Source: Roseibacillus persicicus
GTDB lineage: Bacteria > Verrucomicrobiota > Verrucomicrobiia > Verrucomicrobiales > Akkermansiaceae
Assembly: GCF_014651675.1 (NCBI RefSeq)
Contig: NZ_BMXI01000005.1
Coordinates: forward strand, 240,143-304,142
Reading direction: 5' to 3'
DNA: 64,000 nt
The notes below the pieces were generated by a model. The model had not been told where the DNA came from. It saw only the letters and a program-made list of their open reading frames with translations, and ran no database searches. The stretch's first letter is position 1, and each line of letters begins with the position of its first letter. Positions 45,097 to 53,813 of the stretch are shown here, in pieces. A program made the position numbers and the translations under genes.

Positions 45097-47466
45097 CTAT
45101 TGCGGCACCAGGAAGCTGAAGCGGAGACGTAGCATCTGACGGTCCGTTGCTGAGATAGGGAGAGAGGATCGGATGATGACTTCGCGTCGGGACCCGTCTT
45201 CCCCGATTGGGTAGTCGTCGGCGATGAGGGTGTCTTCCGGGTTCGTTCCCCAGTTGAGGTTGTCGGTGGCGAGCTCACCTGTGATGGAGAGAAGGGGGTC
45301 GCGTGAGGGGCTGATGCGTTGGAACTTTACTGCTGGGTAAAGGGTTCCTTCCAGGTCGTATTCGACGTATTGCGCGAAGCCGAGGCCACTTGTTGCGTCG
45401 GTGGGGCTGGTGCCAACCGCATACTCGATGAGGTTTGGCACGGTGTCTCCATCCGGGTCGGCGAGAGGACCGATGACATTCTCATCGTCGAGTTCCTCGG
45501 GAAACCAGTCTTGCTGCCATTGCTGGAAGGGGGTGCCTTGGACTTCCAAATTCAGGTTGATGGTGTCGGTTAGTTCTCCGCCGGGGCCCGTATTGCCGAG
45601 GTCGTTAGCGAGGATGGTGAGCTGGTGGGTGCCCAATGGGGTGCCTACGGTGGAGTAGAGAAGGCCTCCACCGTCCACGACCGCATTGATGGTGGAGGGG
45701 ATGGCTGTCACGCTGACTGCCGAGGAATTGTTATGGGTCACGCTGCCCGAGAGTGGACCGGTCTCGTCGATGGAGAGGCTACCCTCGGCGACAGTGAAGG
45801 TCACGCTGATGGCGGCGGCGGGGAGATCGGGGTCGTTCACCACGAGGCCGAAAAGCGGAGTGGAGACTTCAGGAGCAAAGGTGAAGGAGGCTTCTTCTGT
45901 AGTCGTGATGACGGGGGCTTCGTTGACGTTGTTGACGACGATGGAGAAGACTTTTTGGAAAGAGTTCTCTGCGGAATCGGTGGCTTGAACAGTAATGCTG
46001 TGTGAGCTGTCAGTTTCATAATCAAGGAGAGTGCCCTCGCCGACGAGGAGCTGGCTTTGATTGGTTCCACCGATTTGAAAGCGGCCGCCCGCGGAGTCCA
46101 CCAGAGTGTAGGTGGCGTTGTTGTCGTCGTCTGGGTCGGTGACGCTGAGGCTTCCGACTAGGATGTGAGTGGCACTATTTTCATCAACCTGAAGAGGGAT
46201 TCCGCCGGGACCGGTCAGTTGGATGTCGCTGGGCCCCGTATTGGTTATGGCATTGACGGTGAGGTTGAAGGTGACTGGGGTGGAGTCGGCACTGCCATCG
46301 TTAGCGGTGAGGGAGATGATCGAGGAGCCCGAGGCGTCGGCGAGGGGAGCGAGGCTCATTTGACGGGTCGCACCAGTCCCGCTAATAGTGATGCCCGCGT
46401 TGGTGATCAGGGAGGTGTTAGATGAAGTGGCTGTGAGGGTGACGCTTTCTATAGCGGTGTCGATGTCTGCGATCGCGATGGGAAGCTCAAGGACCTCATC
46501 TTGATTCATCACCTGATCGGCAAGAGTAGCAATGGAGGGTGCGTCATTGGTCGCTGAGACCGAGACCGTAAATGTTCGGGAGCTGGTAGCTCCCTCAGAA
46601 TCGCGTACAGTGATTGCGATGGAGGCGCTGCCAGAGGCATTGGGTGCGGGGGTGATGATGACCGTTCGGTTGCCGCCAGAACCTCCAAAGCTGATTCCGC
46701 TGAGGGGGACCACAAAGGGGTTGCTGGTGCTCCGCAAAAGGGCGAGTGAGCCGTTGGGGGTCTCGTTGTCGGAGACCGTAAAGCTGATTGTGCGTGAACT
46801 ATCTTCTACGATGGAATAATTGCTGATGAAAGAGATGGTCGGTATTGCGTTGCTACCGGTTTCGCCAGATCCTTCCGTGTTCTGCGGAATATTCCAACTC
46901 GCGAATGGCTCGTCGGTTGGCGAACCTTCTTCATAGCTGAAAGTCTTGAAGGTGAACTCCGCGAAGTTCAGGGAGACCTTCTCAGTGGGTTTATCTTCGC
47001 CGCCAGACAGACCCATCTCGTGCTTGGTGACGATGACGTCCTGCATATACATGCTGAGGATAGGCAGGTCCTGCTTGAGGCCGGAGGTAACGAAGATGAG
47101 ACGCGCATCACTCATGTGCTCCCCCGTGATCGCTGTGCGAATGAGCTCGGGTGTGGCAAGGTCGGTGTATTTAACGAGAGTCAGATCTTGGAAGGAAGGC
47201 TCTCCGTAACTCGAATTGTTCCCGAAGTGCGTTGTTCCGGATTGAGCGAGACCCCAGTTGCCCGCCAGGATGTCGATCTCGTCCTGGTGATCTTTACTCT
47301 GGGATTCTCCTTTGATGCGGCCTTCGTCGAGCTTGAGGAACATCTCAACTGCCGCATCGCTCTTGATGAAGAGCCAAGGGGTGGCGAGTAGCAGGCTCAG
47401 CAAGCTCCAGCCGATGATTCCGCGGGCTTGCGCCTGTCTTGGGCTTTCGATTGCTGAGTTCCTCAA
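45097..47466 (-). CDS. Sec-exported Hcp-like domain fused to cadherin/tandem-95 repeats
   Basis: A 789-residue protein. A Sec-type hydrophobic segment (IIGWSLLSLLLATPWLF) precedes an Hcp family domain (about 40-190): AVEMFLKLDEGRIKGESQSK, HQDEIDILAGNWGL, FQDLTLVKYTDLATPELIRT and KPTEKVSLNFAEFTFKTF. Tandem cadherin-like / tandem-95 repeats follow (about 205-640: PTISFISNYSIVEDSSRTIS, VTDPDDDNNATYTLVD), then a Ca-binding DPDGDTVPNLIEYAVGTSP segment and a C-terminal beta domain. Hcp normally forms the T6SS tube; no T6SS gene is visible here, and the export signal and tail suggest an extracellular structural role. The only initiator before the signal is TTG (47466) with a weak Shine-Dalgarno. It lies in the same frame as, and 39 bp after, the smaller Hcp gene. 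Confidence 0.85.
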   Translation of the reverse strand: MRNSAIESPRQAQARGIIGWSLLSLLLATPWLFIKSDAAVEMFLKLDEGRIKGESQSKDHQDEIDILAGNWGLAQSGTTHFGNNSSYGEPSFQDLTLVKYTDLATPELIRTAITGEHMSDARLIFVTSGLKQDLPILSMYMQDVIVTKHEMGLSGGEDKPTEKVSLNFAEFTFKTFSYEEGSPTDEPFASWNIPQNTEGSGETGSNAIPTISFISNYSIVEDSSRTISFTVSDNETPNGSLALLRSTSNPFVVPLSGISFGGSGGNRTVIITPAPNASGSASIAITVRDSEGATSSRTFTVSVSATNDAPSIATLADQVMNQDEVLELPIAIADIDTAIESVTLTATSSNTSLITNAGITISGTGATRQMSLAPLADASGSSIISLTANDGSADSTPVTFNLTVNAITNTGPSDIQLTGPGGIPLQVDENSATHILVGSLSVTDPDDDNNATYTLVDSAGGRFQIGGTNQSQLLVGEGTLLDYETDSSHSITVQATDSAENSFQKVFSIVVNNVNEAPVITTTEEASFTFAPEVSTPLFGLVVNDPDLPAAAISVTFTVAEGSLSIDETGPLSGSVTHNNSSAVSVTAIPSTINAVVDGGGLLYSTVGTPLGTHQLTILANDLGNTGPGGELTDTINLNLEVQGTPFQQWQQDWFPEELDDENVIGPLADPDGDTVPNLIEYAVGTSPTDATSGLGFAQYVEYDLEGTLYPAVKFQRISPSRDPLLSITGELATDNLNWGTNPEDTLIADDYPIGEDGSRREVIIRSSLPISATDRQMLRLRFSFLVPQ

Positions 47467-47505
47467 AGTATTCGTTCTTTTGGCAGAAGCTGTGATGTGG
47501 ACGAA

Positions 47506-48078
47506 TTAAAAGTTGCCTTCTTTGTTCGCTACGATGTCCCAGTCGATTTCTTCGGTATCTCCTGGGGAGCCGTCCGAAGGCTGCTCCTGGTAGGTGAGCT
47601 TGAACTTTGAGAAATTAAAGGTGACGTTTTCCGTTAGTCTGTCTTCGCCACCGGAACCGCCTGTGGTGATGCTGCTGACGATGATGTCCTTCAGGTCGAG
47701 TGTAATATACTCCAAGGGATTTTCGCCGGCCTTGCGAACGACCAAGGTAGCGTTATCGATGCGTTCACTCTTGATTGCTTTTAGCATGAGAGGGGGGGAC
47801 GACTTATCAACATACTTGGTAACGGTGAGATCTTTGAAGGTTGCCTTCCCTGCGCTGGGTTCGTTTGTGTGCGTCGTTCCTGAGTTTGACATCCCCCAAC
47901 TCCAGGCGAGAACATCGATTTCATCTTTGTGAGATTTGTCATCTGACTCTCCGTCAATACCGTTGACTCTTAGGAAGATATCCACCGCTCCCGAGACGGT
48001 GACAAGAGGTAGCAAAAGAGCAGCTACAACTGCAAGCCACCCGAGTGCCGACCAAATTGTCTTATTTTCCTTATTCAT
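47506..48078 (-). CDS. Sec-exported Hcp-like protein
   Basis: A 190-residue protein with a clear signal peptide (GWLAVVAALLLPLVTVSGA) followed by a complete Hcp-type barrel: VDIFLRVNGIDGESDDKSHK, DEIDVLAWSWGMSNSGTTH, ATFKDLTVTKYVDKSSPPLM, YITLDLKDIIVSSITTGG and ENVTFNFSKFKLTYQ. It is an evident paralog of the Hcp domain in the next gene (GIxGES, K/QDEID, SGTTH, FxDLTxxKYxD). Canonical T6SS Hcp is cytosolic and lacks a signal peptide, so an exported version may assemble into tubes or sheets outside the inner membrane (inference). It starts at ATG 48078, 53 bp after the stop of the spermidine-synthase-like gene. Confidence 0.88.
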   Translation of the reverse strand: MNKENKTIWSALGWLAVVAALLLPLVTVSGAVDIFLRVNGIDGESDDKSHKDEIDVLAWSWGMSNSGTTHTNEPSAGKATFKDLTVTKYVDKSSPPLMLKAIKSERIDNATLVVRKAGENPLEYITLDLKDIIVSSITTGGSGGEDRLTENVTFNFSKFKLTYQEQPSDGSPGDTEEIDWDIVANKEGNF

Positions 48079-48130
48079 CCGCTATGAGGGGTAGGCATGC
48101 TTTTTTTTATTAGCAAGAGAATAGCAAATT

Positions 48131-50404
48131 CTACCACCGCAAGATTTGGAAGAGGTTGCTGAAGTTATCGGTCCAGATGACTTCGTGCTGGGGGATATTG
48201 GGAAAGGCTCTTTCTATGACTACTTCATCCTGCAGGAAAGGGTAATGCTTGCTGAGGATGATCCAAGAAGAGGGAGTCTTGGTAATCGATAACTCCCTGA
48301 CCTGAACGATCAGAGGAAAGTATCCTAACAATTCACTTTGACTGCCGATGAGGTCGCGAAAGTCGAGAAAGCGGTTCGAGATATTGATGGCAATCACGGA
48401 CTCCTCGTCCCGAAGACAATTCTGATAAAGTTCAAAGGCTTCGCGAGTGAGAAGGTGGGCTGGGACAGAATCGCTGGAGAAGGCATCCAACACCAGCACG
48501 TCGAAGCGACCAGGCTCTCCGGCCGCGAGTTCCCGCGCGAGAGTGAGGCGGGCGTCGCCTTCTTGGATCTCGGTGGTTGCGGGACTATTGGCGAGATAGC
48601 TGAAGTAGGGCTCTTCTCCCAATGAGTAGTTCACAACTGCAGGGTTGATTTCGTAGAAGCGCACAAGATCGCCCTTTTCGCCGTAGGCGGCTACCGTTCC
48701 TGCGCCTAGTCCGAGCACTCCGATGCGCAGCGGGCGTGGGGGGTGGCTGAGACGTCTGGGGTGACGTTGAATGGCGAGTTCCACTCCGCTATCCTCCCCG
48801 TAGTAGCTGACGGGGAGCTGCGCGAGTTCCTGGTCGAGGTATTGAAAGCCATGATTGATATTACCATGGGTCAGCTGAACCCGAGCAGGCAACGCGTTGG
48901 AGATTGCGGGCTCGATGGAAACCTTGAGCGCGCCGTAGAAGTTGCGCTCCGCTACCAGAGTTCCTTTCTGGTCGTCCCGCACTCGCCACATCAGAAAGCA
49001 TTCGGCCACAAAGATGACGAGCACCACCGATAGGCGTGGCCAATACTTCGATTGAGCAAAACGGGTCTGCCTGAGGGCGAAGCCGATCGCCCAAGCGAAT
49101 AAGAGCGCGAGCACTGCATGGAGGAGGGGATTGCGCGGAAAGCCATGGTCCCCATTCCTGTAGAGCTCGCTGCCGAGGCGGATGACGAAGTAGAAGATGA
49201 AGGCGAGGAGAAAGACCAGCTGCCACCAGTCTCCGCGATGAAAGAGCGAGTCTTTTTCCCGAAGCAGGAGAATCCCTAACAGCGCCCAAGCGATAGTGGC
49301 GATGATGTTGAACTCCCAAAAATTATTGAAGAGGAGGGGAGCAAGAAGGCTGATGAAGAGGCCTCCCAAAGCGCCCCCGAGAGAGACCATGAGGTAGAAA
49401 AGTGTCAGCCGCGAAGTCGCCGGTCGCAGCCGCACCAGCTCACCATGACCAATCATGCAGAAGAGAAAGAGAAAGAGCCCAAAGGAAGCGGCATGGATGG
49501 GAATCTTAATTCGAATCCCTAGCGACGCGGTAATCAGCACTGCCACGGTCGCGATTGCTCCCGCAAAGAGGAAGAACCGACGATGATACCAGGCTGGGCG
49601 GTCGAAGCAGATGATGAAGGAAAGGAGGTAGAGCGTGAGCGGCAGCATCCAGAGAAACGGCACCGCTGCGACTTCCTGACAAAGCTCGTTGGTCACTGCC
49701 AGCAGCATCGCCGAGGTCGTCATGGGGAGCAGGAGCCACGAGGCCAGCGTCAAGACTGTGGGCGGACTGTCTGGAGTCTCGATCGCTGTTAGAGCAGGCT
49801 GAGGGGCGGCTCGCGGCTTGCGAGCAAGCGCGATGACACCGAGCGCAAAGAAGGTGAAGGCGATGGCCCATGCGATGGCTTGCGTTTGCACGGAGAGAAA
49901 GCGTTCGACCAGGAAGGGGTAGCTCAGCAGCCCCAAGAGAGAGCCGATGTTAGAAATCGCGTAGAGCCGCCAGGTCTTACTTTCTTCCATCTCTTGCCCT
50001 TGCCAATACTGGATGAGGGGGCTGGTGGAGGAGAGTAGAAAGAAGGGAAGCCCAATGGAGACGAGCAGGAGCAAAAGGATCTGTTTCTGGGGCGCTTGCG
50101 AGTTTTCCGGCAGCCAGCTGTCGTCGGGAATCAAGGGCGAACCCCAGCGCGACCAAGCCATCCCTAGTAGAAGCACCGCAAGGGCGAGTAGACTTCCGTG
50201 GATCCGGCCCTGCGACTTTCCGGACAGTTTGGAGAGACCGTGGGCGTAGCTGTAGCCTCCCAGAAGGAGTACTTGGAAGAACAGCATGCAAGTGGTCCAC
50301 ACCGCTGGAGAGCCTCCGAACCAAGGGAGCAACAGCTTGCCCATCAGGAGCTGAACCATGAAGAGTAAGAAGGCCGAAAGGAAGATAACGAGGGTCGGGA
50401 GCAT
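48131..50404 (-). CDS. fused multi-spanning membrane / spermidine-synthase-like protein
   Basis: A 757-residue protein. The N-terminal two thirds (about 1-450) form many hydrophobic helices (LVIFLSAFLLFMVQLLMGKL, VLLLGGYSYAHGL, GLPFFLLSSTSPLIQYW, LYAISNIGSLLGLLSYPFLV), the pattern of fused MFS / spermidine synthase proteins. The C-terminal part (about 480-757) is a Rossmann spermidine-synthase-like domain: IGVLGLGAGTVAAYG, VRFYEINPAVVNYS, GDARLTLAREL and FDVLVLDAFSSDSVPAHLLT. The Asp of LDAFSSDS corresponds to the catalytic region of polyamine aminopropyltransferases, but true activity is unproven in such fusions. The start ATG at 50404 is 48 bp from the divergent gene at 50453. Confidence 0.9.
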   Translation of the reverse strand: MLPTLVIFLSAFLLFMVQLLMGKLLLPWFGGSPAVWTTCMLFFQVLLLGGYSYAHGLSKLSGKSQGRIHGSLLALAVLLLGMAWSRWGSPLIPDDSWLPENSQAPQKQILLLLLVSIGLPFFLLSSTSPLIQYWQGQEMEESKTWRLYAISNIGSLLGLLSYPFLVERFLSVQTQAIAWAIAFTFFALGVIALARKPRAAPQPALTAIETPDSPPTVLTLASWLLLPMTTSAMLLAVTNELCQEVAAVPFLWMLPLTLYLLSFIICFDRPAWYHRRFFLFAGAIATVAVLITASLGIRIKIPIHAASFGLFLFLFCMIGHGELVRLRPATSRLTLFYLMVSLGGALGGLFISLLAPLLFNNFWEFNIIATIAWALLGILLLREKDSLFHRGDWWQLVFLLAFIFYFVIRLGSELYRNGDHGFPRNPLLHAVLALLFAWAIGFALRQTRFAQSKYWPRLSVVLVIFVAECFLMWRVRDDQKGTLVAERNFYGALKVSIEPAISNALPARVQLTHGNINHGFQYLDQELAQLPVSYYGEDSGVELAIQRHPRRLSHPPRPLRIGVLGLGAGTVAAYGEKGDLVRFYEINPAVVNYSLGEEPYFSYLANSPATTEIQEGDARLTLARELAAGEPGRFDVLVLDAFSSDSVPAHLLTREAFELYQNCLRDEESVIAINISNRFLDFRDLIGSQSELLGYFPLIVQVRELSITKTPSSWIILSKHYPFLQDEVVIERAFPNIPQHEVIWTDNFSNLFQILRW

Positions 50405-50452
50405 TGATGAAAGCTTGACCCACCGAATGCACTGCGTGAGTTTGTTCGGCCA

Positions 50453-51094
50453 ATGTCTGAAAGCTCACCTCATGCGACAAGCGCTAAAGTCTGGAAGGGG
50501 CTCGCTGTTGCTGGAGGGCTCTATCTCTGTTGGTTTTATTTCGACCAGAGAGTTGTTCGCCTGGAGGAGGAGATTGCCGGACTGAGGGAGGAGGTAAAGG
50601 TGCTGGCTCCGCTCTCCAACGTGATGCGTGGCTATCGTCCCGACTCGTCAGCCAGCTCCAACGATTATTTGCCCCAACAAGCCACGGGCCCGGCTAATGT
50701 TCCCGAATTCGGGCAAGACCACCCCCTTGCCTGGTGCCCTGCTACTCAAGATGGAGGCGAGGAATGGCTGGAGCTTCACTTTGGCGAACCTGTCCTCGCT
50801 AAAGAGATTCGTCTCCACCTCAACCTCAATCCCGGAGCGGTGAGGCAAATTCTCGGCGGCTCGGAGGAAGGTGAATTGTCTGAACTCTGGCTTGGCGACT
50901 TTGGCACGGAGCCGGAGCCCCTAATCTCCTTGAAGTCTCCAATCCCACTCGTTCGCGTGCGGTTCAATTTGGACACGACCCGAGTCGAGGGCTGGAATCA
51001 AGTCGATGCCGTAGCTCTCATTGACGAATCCGGCGCGGTTCACTGGGCCCGCAAGGCCCGGGCAAGTAGCTCGTGGGGGAACAGTCCTCACTGA
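50453..51094 (+). CDS. membrane-anchored protein with discoidin-like domain (function unknown)
   Basis: A 213-residue protein not assigned to a named family. Residues about 14-31 (LAVAGGLYLCWFYF region) form one membrane anchor. Residues about 33-50 (VVRLEEEIAGLREEVKVL) are a short coiled coil. After a polar linker, residues about 90-205 look like an F5/8-type (discoidin) sandwich: LAWCPATQDGGEEWLELHFG, LAKEIRLHLNLNPGAV, VRVRFNLDTTRVEGWNQVDA. This suggests a periplasmic ligand- or surface-binding domain tethered to the inner membrane. It is transcribed divergently from the spermidine-synthase-like gene with only 48 bp between starts, so their promoters overlap. Confidence 0.7.
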   Translation: MSESSPHATSAKVWKGLAVAGGLYLCWFYFDQRVVRLEEEIAGLREEVKVLAPLSNVMRGYRPDSSASSNDYLPQQATGPANVPEFGQDHPLAWCPATQDGGEEWLELHFGEPVLAKEIRLHLNLNPGAVRQILGGSEEGELSELWLGDFGTEPEPLISLKSPIPLVRVRFNLDTTRVEGWNQVDAVALIDESGAVHWARKARASSSWGNSPH

Positions 51095-51330
51095 AGAAGT
51101 TTTCGAATTAGGGTTGTTTTTTTAAGTGCTCTGACGTGTTAGGATGTCAGCTCTTGGAAGGGTTCAATCGGTCATCACTCCGAGGTTTATTCTGCTGATT
51201 TGCAAAACGGGGTAGCCATCGGGAGTCAGGTCGGCTGCTTTACCCAGTGTAGGGCGACTGTAATGCTGGGAGAGGGGGGAATTAGTAATGACTCGGGGCG
51301 ATACAAGAAGTAGAACTGAGAAAGAACGCG

Positions 51331-52242
51331 ATGATTCACCAAAGCCTCACTGACTTGATAGGGAAGACCCCTTTGCTCCGCCTCAATGCCTTTGCGCCCG
51401 ACCATCAGATTCTCGCCAAGTGCGAGTTCATGAACCCGGTCAGCATCAAGGACCGGCCGGTGCGGGAGATTCTTTTGCAGGGGGAGGCCCGCGGGGATTT
51501 GAAGAAAGGGGGAACCATTATCGAGGCTACTTCGGGGAACACTGGGATGGCGCTGGCGTCCCTCGGCAACCGTCTGGGCTATCGGGTGATCATCGTAATG
51601 TCCGAGATTCAAAGTGTTGAGCGGCGGATGGTGATGAAGGCTCTGGGGGCTGAGGTGGTGCTCACTCCGGCGGCTTTGGGCACCAAGGGGGCAAAGGCTC
51701 GTTTGGACGAGTTGTGCGCCGAGAATCCGGACTACTTCTATCTCGGGCAGCACATCAGCGCCGACAATCCCAAGGCTCACTACCGGACCACTGGACCGGA
51801 GATCTGGGAGGACACGGCGGGGAAGGTGGATATCCTCATTGCGGCACTAGGCACGGGTGGAACGATTTCGGGGGCCGGGCGCTATCTCAAGGAACAGAAC
51901 CCTGCGGTCCAGTGCATTGCGATTGAGCCGGAGGTGGCTCCCTATATTTCGCAGGGAATCTTTTCTCCCCATCGCATCATGGGCACGGCGCCAGGCTTTG
52001 TGCCGGAAGCCATGGACCAGAGCGTGATCGATTCCTTCGAGCTCATCTCCGAGGAAGAAGCCTTCGCGACTTGTCGCGAAGTTGCGGCCAGCGAAGGAGT
52101 GCTGGTGGGCATCACTTCCGGAGCCAATGCCGCGGTAGCCCGCCGGGTGGCGCAACGACCGGAGAACGAAGGAAAGACCATTGTCTGCATCTTCTGCGAC
52201 ACCGGAGAGCGCTACCTCACCGTCGAGGGTTTGTTTGATTGA
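51331..52242 (+). CDS. cysteine synthase / O-acetylserine sulfhydrylase-type PLP enzyme
   Basis: A 303-residue PLP fold-type II enzyme of typical CysK/CysM length. The Schiff-base lysine is in NPVSIKDRPV (Lys40). The substrate loop TSGNTGM is in IIEATSGNTGMALAS, the phosphate-binding glycine loop in ALGTGGTISGAGRY, and the C-terminal serine/glycine region in GITSGANAAVA and CDTGERYL. It joins sulfide (or another sulfur nucleophile) to O-acetylserine or a similar acceptor to make cysteine. The choice between CysK, CysM and related beta-substitution enzymes cannot be made from motifs alone. It is preceded by a 236-bp gap with no recognised riboswitch and converges on the FAD oxidoreductase gene. 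Confidence 0.93.
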   Translation: MIHQSLTDLIGKTPLLRLNAFAPDHQILAKCEFMNPVSIKDRPVREILLQGEARGDLKKGGTIIEATSGNTGMALASLGNRLGYRVIIVMSEIQSVERRMVMKALGAEVVLTPAALGTKGAKARLDELCAENPDYFYLGQHISADNPKAHYRTTGPEIWEDTAGKVDILIAALGTGGTISGAGRYLKEQNPAVQCIAIEPEVAPYISQGIFSPHRIMGTAPGFVPEAMDQSVIDSFELISEEEAFATCREVAASEGVLVGITSGANAAVARRVAQRPENEGKTIVCIFCDTGERYLTVEGLFD

Positions 52243-52400
52243 GTTCACTTTGGGGCCGCCGCTTGGCCGAGGAAGATTCTCATTGGGTCGTCCATTTGGG
52301 CAGGAGAAGGTCGGGCGCGAATATTCAATTTTTCAAAGCATGCTACTCGAATGAGGCGATCTCGATTTTCGAAAGTTGCTCGTGTTCGAGATTTGCAACT

Positions 52401-53813
52401 TTACCTGTTAGAGAAAAGCGAGAAAAGATCGCGATGGTGTCGCCACCAGTTGCTTTGAAATCTCTCCTGAGGATCGAGCCGAAGTTTTTCGGATAGAAAG
52501 GCGGCGAAGTTGGGGTGGGCGGCCTCGATCTGGTCCCGTCTCGCCCAGCGGTGATAGGTTAGAAAGTAGGATCCTTGGAAAGAAATCGCGAGGTCGATGA
52601 GGGATTGGAAGACTTGCGCTGCTTGGGCGATGCCCTCCTCAGAATGCTCGGTATGAAGATTGAAGATCACGCAAGCGAAGTCGCTCTGGGCCCATGAGAG
52701 AAAGCTAACGGAGTCTTTCCTGATGAGCCTCATGGTGCCGTAAATCACCGCCACACCTCGGCTTCGGAGAAGAGTGGCCGCTTCCTTCATGAAGGAGATG
52801 AGGTGGTCGTGGGGCACATAGAGCTCGGTAATCATCTCGCTGGCCTGACAGGCAGGGCGGGCGTCGCGATTGAGCTGCTCGTGATAATCATTCACATACA
52901 TGCTCAGCTGGTGGATGTCGGAGTAGTAGAGCTGTCCGTGGGTCGAAAGGTAGTAGTCGGCGTATGTTTGAAAGGCCTTCTTCCGGTCGTGGTGGGCAAG
53001 GGTAACCAGCTCCTGCCATTTGGTCGCATTGAGAACGGTTTGCGAGGTCGGAATGACCGGGTCGCCTGAGACCGGTCGATAGCTGGAGAGAACTCCTTTC
53101 CACAAAAAGTCGTCTGATTGTTCGTCGATGGAGAACTGGAAGTCGCCGTAGAGACACCCCCTGCCGATGCGCTCGCGAATGGTGTCGGGGAGGAGGTCGA
53201 GGGTGGTGACTTCGACGATTCGCTGGAGCTTGATTCGCGGTGAGAGTCTCAGCGTGATGGCCGTGACGATGCCGAAGCAGCCGTAGCCTCCAATCGCGAG
53301 GGCAAAGAGCTTTTCGTTTTCAGTGCGAGAGCAATGATGGGGCACGCCTTCCGCATCGACGATTCGAAAGCACTCGATGTCGTCGACAAAGGGTTTCATG
53401 CGGAGGCCGCGGCCATGAATATTTGCTGCCAGTGCGCCGCCGATGGTGAGGTTGTCGGCACCCGTCTGTTTCTGCCGAATGGTCCACACCGTTTCCTCGC
53501 CCTCTTGCTGAGCATGAAGCGCCGCCAGCAATGCCGGCCATTGTATCCCGCAGCCGACTTCGACCGTCCCGTGGACGCGGTCCACGGGTTTCACAAAATC
53601 TAGACCTGTCATGTCTAACAGGAGAGTGTCTTCGCCAAACTGCTGTCCACCCATGGCGTGCCGTCCGCCGCAGATCGAGATCGCTCTCCTCTGATTTTTG
53701 GCCTCGACGACGGCACGAATCACGTCGTCCTCATCTTGCGGAAAAAGCACCTCCGCAACCCGGGTGGGGTTCAGCTTGGAGTGAATGTCGTTGCAACGCA
53801 GGGAGGGATTCAT
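52401..53813 (-). CDS. FAD-binding oxidoreductase (VAO / FAD_binding_4 family)
   Basis: A 470-residue flavoenzyme. The N-terminal FAD-binding domain (about 10-210) has VLFPQDEDDVIRAVVEAKNQ, ISICGGRHAMGGQQF (the His lies where covalent flavin attachment occurs in some members), TLLLDMTGLDFV, VEVGCGIQWPAL, TIGGALAANIHGRG and GGYGCFGIVTAITLRL. The C-terminal cap (about 220-470) is less conserved (VIYGTMRLIRKDSVSFLSWA, YHRWARRDQIEAAHP). Donor substrate and acceptor are unknown. The ATG at 53813 is chosen over 53843 because it overlaps the upstream methyltransferase stop by ATGA (53810-53813), indicating translational coupling. The pair may act on one small molecule. Confidence 0.88.
   Translation of the reverse strand: MNPSLRCNDIHSKLNPTRVAEVLFPQDEDDVIRAVVEAKNQRRAISICGGRHAMGGQQFGEDTLLLDMTGLDFVKPVDRVHGTVEVGCGIQWPALLAALHAQQEGEETVWTIRQKQTGADNLTIGGALAANIHGRGLRMKPFVDDIECFRIVDAEGVPHHCSRTENEKLFALAIGGYGCFGIVTAITLRLSPRIKLQRIVEVTTLDLLPDTIRERIGRGCLYGDFQFSIDEQSDDFLWKGVLSSYRPVSGDPVIPTSQTVLNATKWQELVTLAHHDRKKAFQTYADYYLSTHGQLYYSDIHQLSMYVNDYHEQLNRDARPACQASEMITELYVPHDHLISFMKEAATLLRSRGVAVIYGTMRLIRKDSVSFLSWAQSDFACVIFNLHTEHSEEGIAQAAQVFQSLIDLAISFQGSYFLTYHRWARRDQIEAAHPNFAAFLSEKLRLDPQERFQSNWWRHHRDLFSLFSNR

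Noticed and set aside
45097..48078. Type VI secretion cluster suggested by the Hcp genes
   Set aside because: No sheath, baseplate, ClpV or membrane-complex genes in the window, and both Hcp proteins have Sec signals.
51095..51330. Possible riboswitch before the cysteine synthase gene (GCGACTGTAATGC and GGGAG reminiscent of a cobalamin element)
   Set aside because: The expected GCCAG...ACCTGCC box and conserved order of elements are missing on the coding strand; resemblance is weak.
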